Assembly (NCBI GenBank): GCA_044233745.1
Contig: JBIIJN010000098.1
Span: 1-7,792 of the forward strand
Length of the DNA stretch: 7,792 nt
Source of the DNA: UBA6165 sp044233745
Lineage (GTDB): Bacteria > Bacteroidota > Bacteroidia > Flavobacteriales_D > Crocinitomicaceae
Reading direction: 5' to 3'
The translations under genes and the position numbers were made by a program. Positions 1 to 4,451 of this stretch are shown piece by piece. Each line of letters begins with the position of its first letter. The first letter of the stretch is position 1. The notes beneath the pieces are model-generated. The model was given only the letters and a program-made list of their open reading frames with translations, was not told the origin of the DNA and made no database searches.

Positions 1-108
1 GCAACCGACAGCTATTTTCATCGGGAAATCTCAAACTAAATTCATGTATTTTCATCTCTTTTTTTGACAAAGATGAACCCTGGACTGCGTAAACTATTTA
101 TGTAGTGG

Positions 109-116
109 TATATTTG
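109..116 (+). promoter_or_regulatory. Candidate -7 promoter element (TATATTTG) for the regulator/secreted-protein pair
   Basis: TATATTTG is an exact match to the Bacteroidota -7 consensus TAnnTTTG. It would start a transcript near position 121 and leave a leader of roughly 85-90 bases before the regulator's ATG at 209. I see no clear TTG at the expected -33 spacing; a TTGACA at 64-69 is too far upstream. An 8-base perfect palindrome, GACTAGTC (118-125), sits at the expected transcription start. A weaker alternative -7 element, TACTATTG (185-192, one mismatch), would give a leader of only about 10 bases. The assignment is inference from motif match and position. Confidence 0.4.
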
Positions 117-165
117 CGACTAGTCAATTTCTTAAAAATAAAAGGTTTAGTAATAAATTCTTTTC

Positions 166-184
166 ACATATAATATTAATATGT
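166..184. promoter_or_regulatory. Possible operator: AT-rich inverted repeat upstream of the XRE gene
   Basis: ACATAT (166-171) and ATATGT (179-184) form a perfect 6-base inverted repeat with a 7-base AT-only spacer. It lies 24 bases before the regulator's start codon and directly upstream of the weaker -7-like TACTATTG. XRE-family regulators usually bind dyad sites and often repress their own promoter, so this is the best placed candidate autoregulatory site. The region is very AT-rich, so a chance palindrome is quite possible. Confidence 0.25.
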
Positions 185-208
185 TACTATTGCGGAAAGT
201 AATGAACT

Positions 209-577
209 ATGAATGAGAATTTAGGCGATACTATAAGAAAAATTAGAGAATTGAAAAATTATTCCCAAAGCTATATGGCCGAAAAGCTGGGGTTAAGTGT
301 AAGTGGCTATGGGAAAATAGAAAGAAATGAAACAGAACTCACTTTGAAACGAATCAAAGAGATTTCAGAAATTTTTGAAATGGATTTTACCAAATTATTG
401 AGTTTTGATAAAAACTTAGTTTTTAATATTTGTCACAATCATAATGGGTATGGTGGATTAGTTCATAATCACCAAAACAACAACGAAATGAATTTCCAAG
501 AATTGATTTCCAAGATAATTTCGGACAATCAAGACTTTAAATCTGTAATAGTTGAATTACTTAAGAATAAAGAATGA
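209..577 (+). CDS. XRE-family helix-turn-helix transcriptional regulator
   Basis: This is a small cytoplasmic DNA-binding protein of 122 residues. Residues about 6-64 form a Cro/C1-type (HTH_3) domain: it opens LGDTIRKIRELKNYSQ, continues through the recognition-helix region (AEKLGLSVSGYGKIERNE), and closes with the typical ISEIFEMDFTKLLSF helix. The tail is unusual. Residues 73-92 are rich in Asn, His and Gly, with one Cys and four His in two HNH clusters (C75, H76, H78; H86, H88), followed by a predicted amphipathic helix (about 95-120) that could mediate oligomerisation. The ATG at 209 is the first in frame and places the HTH at the very N-terminus as usual. Its stop overlaps the next gene's start (ATGA, 574-577), implying co-transcription and translational coupling. 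GC is low (about 29% by hand count over 421-540), well below the genes to the right, consistent with acquired DNA. The target is unknown; control of its own operon is inference. Confidence 0.85.
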   Translation: MNENLGDTIRKIRELKNYSQSYMAEKLGLSVSGYGKIERNETELTLKRIKEISEIFEMDFTKLLSFDKNLVFNICHNHNGYGGLVHNHQNNNEMNFQELISKIISDNQDFKSVIVELLKNKE

Positions 578-2037
578 CGATTTTCAAATTTTTATTGCAG
601 TTAATTTTTATGTTTTGTTTTTCATTTTCGAAAATCAATGCACAATTGCTTTTTGAATCCGATGTAATCTATGGGGGCGTTACAGGCGGTGGGTTTTCAA
701 CAAATACTGGGCTTGGTATTATTGAGACAGAAGTTTTCGTCCCAATTGGAAGCACTATAAAAAAGGCATATCTTTTGGCAAGTTGTGATGGTCAAGCGCC
801 CGATTTAACTGTTAGTTTAAATGGTGACAGTTACATCTTCAACCAAAGTCATATTGTCACGCCACCTTTTGTATCCGGAATTCATCCCTCATGGACATGG
901 TCAAATTCTACTATCCGCGCTATAGATGTTTTGAACTCTGTTGAATCCAATAGTAACACACATACTTTAGAAATTCCCGCGCAATTTAATATTACACAAA
1001 TTGGGTTCTATTCGTCATTTTATCTTTTCATTGTCTTTGAAAATACATCCATGAATGCAATCGCATACAATGTTTTTTTGAATACACAGAATGTAAATCC
1101 TCTTTTACAATACAATTTTAGCATGTCTTTACCAATATCTACATCTGCTGATGTTGGTCTTGGCGTTTGGACAACATTTTTTGGCGACACTATCGTTGAT
1201 GGCTCTTTCATTGAATTAAATAATTCGCCATTAGGATTATTGGGTGGTTCAGAATCCAATAGTCCCTTCACTTATACAGGTGTGTATTCAAATTTTTCAT
1301 ATTCTAACGGTATATTATTGGGTTTAGAGGATGATATTCCTAATGGTCAAATGGCAGGAACAGACGCACTTGCCGAGGTCTCGACGTTTTTCAACGAAAA
1401 TGATACTTCATGTGATGTGACATTCATTTATCAATCACCAAATAATATTGAAGGAGCATACTCAAACCCAGTTATAGGCATATTCCTCACCTACACCTCC
1501 CCCTGCCAACCTTTTGAAACTACCCTCCTCACCGCCGATACTACCACCTGCTCCGATATACCCCTCCAACTCGGCGCAGCGGGAGGCATCGCCTATGAAT
1601 GGCTGCCCCAAACCAATCTTTCTTGCTACGCTTGCCCCAATCCTGTTTTTTTGGGAGATAGTACCATCAATTATACGGTTAGAATTTGGGCATCAGATAG
1701 TTGTTCGAAGGTCTTGCCCGTACGGGTTAGGGTTTCTTCTTGTGCTTCTTTAGATGAATTGGGAAGTGCTTTTGAAATTTTTGCACCGACATTGGTGCAT
1801 GGCAATTTGGGAGAATTCTATCAAATTCGCTTAAAAAATGTGCAACAATATCAGTACGAACTATACACCTTAGACGGCAAAGTAGTTTATCAAAAGAATG
1901 GTTTTCCTGAAAGTATAACTTTAGATTTGTGGGACAAAGCGCTCATGGAATCGGGCATGTATTTGTATCGGATTTGGGTGCGAGATGAATTTGGCAATCA
2001 GGAGGTGGTTAGTGGGAAGGTTGTGGTGGTTCGATAG
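574..2037 (+). CDS. Secreted protein with T9SS-type C-terminal sorting domain, unknown passenger domain
   Basis: 487 residues. Residues 1-23 are a signal peptide (Lys5, a hydrophobic Phe/Leu core, then KINA before Gln24), so Sec export with cleavage after Ala23 is likely. Residues about 24-305 are a beta-rich passenger with Gly- and Asn-rich loops. Stretches such as STIKKAYLLASCDG, a later DVLNSV followed by SFYLFIVFEN, and DALAEVSTFF recall DUF3344-like beta-sandwich surface proteins, but I cannot assign a family. Residues about 311-390 form a Cys-rich Ig/PKD-like module (YEWLPQTNLSCYACPNP). Residues about 400-487 resemble a type A T9SS sorting domain: ELYTLDGKVVYQ, then SGMYLYRI, then a closing GKVVVVR. 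T9SS would carry it across the outer membrane to the surface or medium. The ATG at 574 overlaps the upstream regulator's stop by four bases and directly precedes the signal peptide, so the start is secure. GC jumps at about 1490 (about 39% at 1261-1380, about 57% at 1501-1620, by hand count), marking the module junction. An adhesin role is speculation. Confidence 0.8.
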   Translation: MTIFKFLLQLIFMFCFSFSKINAQLLFESDVIYGGVTGGGFSTNTGLGIIETEVFVPIGSTIKKAYLLASCDGQAPDLTVSLNGDSYIFNQSHIVTPPFVSGIHPSWTWSNSTIRAIDVLNSVESNSNTHTLEIPAQFNITQIGFYSSFYLFIVFENTSMNAIAYNVFLNTQNVNPLLQYNFSMSLPISTSADVGLGVWTTFFGDTIVDGSFIELNNSPLGLLGGSESNSPFTYTGVYSNFSYSNGILLGLEDDIPNGQMAGTDALAEVSTFFNENDTSCDVTFIYQSPNNIEGAYSNPVIGIFLTYTSPCQPFETTLLTADTTTCSDIPLQLGAAGGIAYEWLPQTNLSCYACPNPVFLGDSTINYTVRIWASDSCSKVLPVRVRVSSCASLDELGSAFEIFAPTLVHGNLGEFYQIRLKNVQQYQYELYTLDGKVVYQKNGFPESITLDLWDKALMESGMYLYRIWVRDEFGNQEVVSGKVVVVR

Positions 2038-2054
2038 AAAGTCCCACCTTTTTT
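2025..2054 (+). terminator. Weak candidate terminator overlapping the stop of the secreted-protein gene
   Basis: GGTGG (2025-2029) can pair with CCACC (2044-2048), directly followed by six T (2049-2054). A competing 6-base pairing is GTGGGA (2012-2017) with TCCCAC (2042-2047). The stem is short, the loop is 14 bases, and part of it lies inside the coding sequence. The T-run directly after the stem and the position at the gene end are the only support. A second weak hairpin, CGCTTT (2065-2070) with AAAGCG (2083-2088), follows but has no T-run. Confidence 0.3.
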
Positions 2055-2156
2055 CAAAGATTTTCGCTTTCTTGAGTGAAAAAAAGCGTTGAGCTTATTG
2101 AAAATATCAAACTAGAATAAGTATGCACTGGATTTTTAGTGCGTAGGATTAACTTT

Positions 2157-2177
2157 CCTTGCTCCCGCTGGACGAGG
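2157..2177. repeat. REP-like bulged hairpin
   Basis: The left arm CCTTG-C-TCC (2157-2165) pairs with GGA-CGAGG (2170-2177). This gives 8 base pairs, including one G-T wobble, a single bulged C at 2162 and a CGCT tetraloop. A short GC-rich stem with a bulge in an intergenic region is the usual form of REP elements mobilised by RAYT (TnpA_REP) transposases. No transposase is present in the window. The structure is read directly; membership of a repeat family is inference, since copy number cannot be seen here. Confidence 0.45.
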
Positions 2178-2258
2178 ATAAATGATGCGCGGTGCAAATC
2201 AATAAGTGCGGAATATATGGAGGCTTAGAACTTTCGATAAATAAGAAAAGGGAAATTT

Positions 2259-2268
2259 GGCTGAAGCC
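2259..2268. repeat. Small hairpin GGCTGAAGCC, possible companion of the next stem-loop
   Basis: GGC and GCC close a TGAA tetraloop, flanked by TTT on the left and AAA after one extra base on the right. The 10-mer matches the core of the next hairpin (GGCTTAAACC, 2295-2304) at 8 of 10 positions, so the two may be related units of one repeat. On its own the stem is too small to be significant. Confidence 0.35.
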
Positions 2269-2285
2269 GAAAATCTGAACTTTCA

Positions 2286-2313
2286 TTTGCCACAGGCTTA
2301 AACCTGTGGCAAA
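2286..2313. repeat. Strong 11-bp inverted repeat (REP/palindrome-like)
   Basis: TTTGCCACAGG (2286-2296) and CCTGTGGCAAA (2303-2313) are perfect reverse complements around the six-base loop CTTAAA. TTCA (2282-2285) and TGAA (2317-2320) extend the stem after a three-A bulge. This is the strongest secondary structure in the intergenic stretches. It lacks a T-run on either strand, so it is not a canonical intrinsic terminator. From general familiarity, palindromes with a CCACAGG...CCTGTGG core recur between genes in Bacteroidota, but I cannot count copies here. Confidence 0.7.
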
Positions 2314-2481
2314 AAATGAATGTCAACCTCTTGGGTTTAACCGAATCTTGACTATCCTAACAATCAAAATGCGGATTCATTGTTTTGAATAATTTTCTCT
2401 TTTCAGCGAACCTTGAGCGCATATTGGCGTAAGAAATGCTGTAACATGAGGCCTTAAAATCTCGCGCTTTTTTATTTTTCT

Positions 2482-2489
2482 TATCTTTG
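2482..2489 (+). promoter_or_regulatory. -7 promoter element (TATCTTTG) of the SPOR-protein gene, very short leader
   Basis: TATCTTTG matches the Bacteroidota -7 consensus TAnnTTTG exactly and ends 8 bases before the ATG at 2498. The expected transcription start is within about 5 bases of the start codon, so the mRNA would be nearly leaderless. There is no Shine-Dalgarno-like sequence upstream of the ATG, and no clear TTG -33 box at the usual distance. The next protein begins with the expected first strand/helix of its domain, so the start codon is probably correct. Confidence 0.6.
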
Positions 2490-2497
2490 TCTCTGAT

Positions 2498-3670
2498 ATG
2501 CAGTTGATTTCAACATATATAGGTGATTTGTTGCTTTGGCAAGAGAGTATTGTAGTGCCCAATTTTGGGGGCTTCGTTGCGCGCCAAATGCCTGCTCGTT
2601 TTTCTGAAAAGAAAGATAAATTATTGCCGCCATACAAACAGTTGTTGTTTCACACGCATTTGAACTTATCGGATGGTGTTTTTGAACGTTATGTGGCCAA
2701 TCGTGCTCAGCTGTCTTTGGATGCTGCAAGCAGTTTGATACAAAATACAGTTTCTGATTGGCAAGCGCAATTGAAAAATGGCGAACGTATTGAAATAGAT
2801 CGTGTTGGATTATTATTTCTCGATGAAGAACGCAAACTTCGCTTTGAGCAAGATAGACACCACAATTTATTGCTTCAATCTTTTGGCTTGGGCGAGGTTC
2901 AGTTTGATGTTGAGGAAGAAAAACCTGTTCATGTTGCTCAGCCGGAACCAGTCATTCATGTTCAAGTAGAAAAAACCTTGGCTCCTGAACCAGCGGCAAT
3001 TATTATTCCTATTGTTGGGGAACCGATTGAAAAACTATCAACTGAGCAGGACAAAGTGGTTTTGGCTCAAGATGCTGTAAGTTACAGTAAATCAAATAGA
3101 TCCATATGGTTAAAGGTGGCAGCTGCAGCAGTTGTTTTGCCATTTTTGTTTTATTCGTTTTGGGTGCCGCTCACCACAGATGTGCTACAAACCAAGAAAA
3201 TTGCAGTTGCTGATTTCAATCCGTTTCATCAATCTCCACCAGCTCAGTACAAATCCTCGGTAATCTCTCAAGAATCGACAACTGAAGAGCCTATCACAAA
3301 TTTGGAGTCAATCGTTGAAGCTTTGCCTGAAGATGTAAATTCCTTCAATTTCAATTACGATGACGAGTTGGTTTTTGCAGTGAAATTGAATAGAACAGCG
3401 CCTCAGAATAACACCGAGGAGGAGGTAATAATTCAGGCATCAAGTCAAGTTCATACCGTTCATTTGATTTCTGGCTGTTTTGGCTTGAAAGAAAATGCTG
3501 AAAATCACATGAATGCTTTAAGAGGGCAAGGTTTAAGTCCTTATATCGTGGATGTGCAAGGAGGTTTGCACCGCGTGGCTGCAGCAGGTTCAAATGATTC
3601 TGGACAAGCTGCAAAATTGGCTGCTCAACTTAAGGAACACGGTGTTGATACTTGGACTTTGAAGAAATAG
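2498..3670 (+). CDS. HU-CCDC81-type and SPOR domain membrane protein
   Basis: 390 residues in three parts. Residues 1-137 are cytoplasmic and resemble the bacterial HU-CCDC81 domains of Bacteroidota: the start MQLISTYIGDLL, the signature VPNFGGF (20-26), and a second half with IEIDRVGLLFLDEERKLRFEQD. Residues about 138-202 are an acidic, Pro/Glu-rich linker. Residues about 203-224 (WLKVAAAAVVLPFLFYSFWV) are the single membrane helix, placing the C-terminus in the periplasm. After a low-complexity stretch, residues about 318-388 form a SPOR domain (VHTVHLISGCFGLKENAENHM, then GLHRVAAAG, then AAQLKEHGVDTWTLKK). SPOR domains bind glycan strands stripped of stem peptides, typically at division sites, so the protein probably links the cytoplasm to septal or remodelled peptidoglycan. 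The HU-like part could bind DNA or a protein partner; this is unknown. The gene appears to be transcribed alone from the promoter at 2482 and faces the deacetylase gene convergently. Confidence 0.85.
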   Translation: MQLISTYIGDLLLWQESIVVPNFGGFVARQMPARFSEKKDKLLPPYKQLLFHTHLNLSDGVFERYVANRAQLSLDAASSLIQNTVSDWQAQLKNGERIEIDRVGLLFLDEERKLRFEQDRHHNLLLQSFGLGEVQFDVEEEKPVHVAQPEPVIHVQVEKTLAPEPAAIIIPIVGEPIEKLSTEQDKVVLAQDAVSYSKSNRSIWLKVAAAAVVLPFLFYSFWVPLTTDVLQTKKIAVADFNPFHQSPPAQYKSSVISQESTTEEPITNLESIVEALPEDVNSFNFNYDDELVFAVKLNRTAPQNNTEEEVIIQASSQVHTVHLISGCFGLKENAENHMNALRGQGLSPYIVDVQGGLHRVAAAGSNDSGQAAKLAAQLKEHGVDTWTLKK

Positions 3671-3715
3671 CATCTCTCTGCCCTATCTCCTAAATTTTTG
3701 TTTTGATTAACGATT

Positions 3716-3741
3716 AGTAACGAATATATCATTGATTATCA
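3716..3741. repeat. 26-base direct repeat, copy 1
   Basis: This is the first of two 26-base copies (second at 3781-3806) matching at 25 of 26 positions and differing only at base 16 (A here, T in copy 2). The copies start 65 bases apart with a 39-base unique spacer. They lie in the spacer between the convergent SPOR and deacetylase genes. The origin is unknown: a local duplication, or a footprint of a small inserted element. Confidence 0.75.
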
Positions 3742-3767
3742 AAGCTTTATACTGTGTCCACACTAAC

Positions 3768-3787
3768 CGTTACCATTTTCAGTAACG
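3768..3787. repeat. Small hairpin between convergent genes
   Basis: CGTTAC (3768-3773) pairs with GTAACG (3782-3787) around an eight-base loop. The right arm falls inside the second copy of the 26-base direct repeat. No T-run follows on either strand, so it is a poor intrinsic terminator, though it is the only stem I found in the 150-base convergent spacer. Confidence 0.35.
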
Positions 3788-3806
3788 AATATATCTTTGA
3801 TTATCA
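3781..3806. repeat. 26-base direct repeat, copy 2
   Basis: This is the second copy of the repeat at 3716-3741. The single A-to-T difference creates a perfect TATCTTTG (3792-3799), a -7 promoter consensus on the + strand, where copy 1 has TATCATTG. No + strand gene follows, so any such promoter would run antisense into the deacetylase gene, whose stop codon begins 15 bases further on. Confidence 0.75.
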
Positions 3807-3820
3807 GACCATTGTTCAAC

Positions 3821-4432
3821 TCAAAAAACAATCGCTTCACACCGAATTCCTTCATTTTTTGTCCAAAGCAAGATGGCTTCCAACATTCTTTTGGATTTAT
3901 CGAAGTACTTCAAATTGTCGTGCAGCACCACGATGTCACCCGACTGATAGGATTTAAAAAGGCGTCTATAAAATAAATCTTCGGGCATAGCATCGTCGAA
4001 ATCATAGCTCAAATGCGTCCACATCACCACGTGGTAATCACTTTTCAAAGCTTTGTATTGCTTCCAAGTCATTTTGCCATAGGGCGGGCGGAAGAGTTGG
4101 CTTGGCACGAAACCATTGGCGCGTTTGACATCAGCCACATATTCTATTGTTGAAGATTGCCATCCTTTCAAGTGGCTGTAGGAATGGTTGCCAATGCTGT
4201 GACCTGAATTAAGCATTAATTGAACGAGCTCAGGACGTTTTTCTGCATTCGCGCCTACACAAAAGAACGTGGCTTTAGCATTGTAATCTTTCAGCAAATC
4301 CAGCAATTCAGCAGTGCGCTCACTTGGTCCATCATCAAATGTTAGATAGAGCACCTTGTCATCACTAGGAATGCGCCAAACTGCTGAAGGAAACATCCTT
4401 CTTACTAATTTGGGCACACCAATAAAACGCAT
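3821..4432 (-). CDS. Polysaccharide deacetylase (NodB/CE4 family)
   Basis: 203 residues, a near-minimal NodB domain. Enzymes of this family remove N- or O-acetyl groups from glycans such as peptidoglycan, chitin-like polymers or exopolysaccharide, using a divalent metal. The motifs are intact: TFDDGPS (31-37) with catalytic base Asp33 and metal ligand Asp34; HSYSH (83-87) with metal ligands His83 and His87; RPPYG (115-119); the motif-4 region around W138 to D147 (MWTHLSYDFDD); and VVLHDN (168-173) with His171. No signal peptide or membrane helix is evident in the N-terminus (MRFIGVPKLVRRMFPSAVWRIP), so a cytoplasmic or membrane-peripheral location is likely, as for similar short Bacteroidota members. 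The ATG lies 9 bases after the stop of the upstream glycosyltransferase gene, indicating an operon. The substrate cannot be read from the sequence; a lipid-linked or nascent envelope glycan is a reasonable inference. Confidence 0.88.
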   Translation of the reverse strand: MRFIGVPKLVRRMFPSAVWRIPSDDKVLYLTFDDGPSERTAELLDLLKDYNAKATFFCVGANAEKRPELVQLMLNSGHSIGNHSYSHLKGWQSSTIEYVADVKRANGFVPSQLFRPPYGKMTWKQYKALKSDYHVVMWTHLSYDFDDAMPEDLFYRRLFKSYQSGDIVVLHDNLKYFDKSKRMLEAILLWTKNEGIRCEAIVF

Positions 4433-4433
4433 A

Positions 4434-4451
4434 AGCTGAACTTAGCTGAAC
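4434..4451. repeat. 10-base-period tandem duplication at the operon junction
   Basis: AGCTGAAC occurs at 4434-4441 and again at 4444-4451, exactly 10 bases apart. On the coding (-) strand one copy makes up the last sense codons of the glycosyltransferase gene and the other the 9-base gap before the deacetylase ATG. It looks like a small slippage duplication that set the present gene spacing. Confidence 0.6.

Larger units (their letters stand above)
2038..2497. other. 460-base gene-free intergenic stretch with several hairpins
   Basis: I find no credible protein gene here on either strand; the longest + strand ATG frames I read run only about seven codons. Instead there is a series of inverted repeats: GCACT (2125-2129) with AGTGC (2138-2142), a bulged hairpin at 2157-2177, a small GGC/GCC hairpin at 2259-2268, and a strong 11-bp stem at 2286-2313. 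The last 100 bases (about 2395-2497) have no strong repeats and lead into the promoter of the SPOR-protein gene. The arrangement fits an accumulation of REP-like or MITE-like intergenic repeats rather than a decayed gene. Confidence 0.6.

Noticed and set aside
51..77. Inverted repeat TTCATCT/AGATGAA as a terminator of an upstream gene
   Set aside because: It is a 7-bp AT-rich stem with the T-run in its loop rather than after it, and no upstream gene end is visible; probably chance.
1020..1271. 83-codon - strand frame
   Set aside because: It is antisense to the secreted-protein gene, with no motif and no promoter-like sequence; treated as a chance frame in AT-rich DNA.
1514..1753. 79-codon + strand frame, Pro-rich at its start
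   Set aside because: It is an alternative frame of the C-rich module of the secreted gene. The Pro-richness only reflects C-rich codons read out of frame.
2286..2313. 11-bp palindrome as an intrinsic terminator
   Set aside because: The stem is strong but neither strand has a T-run after it, and it lies about 250 bases beyond the preceding stop codon; a repeat element fits better.
2377..2729. Two overlapping - strand frames of 82-86 codons
   Set aside because: Both overlap the promoter and HU-like domain of the SPOR gene, whose protein is clearly real; neither resembles a protein family.
3716..3806. CRISPR-like array
   Set aside because: There are only two repeat copies, one spacer and no cas genes, so it is better called a direct repeat.
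3754..3957. 67-codon + strand frame starting from GTG, just after the first 26-base repeat
   Set aside because: It overlaps the 3' end of the deacetylase gene antisense, has a non-ATG start, and its protein looks random. The deacetylase carries all its catalytic motifs.
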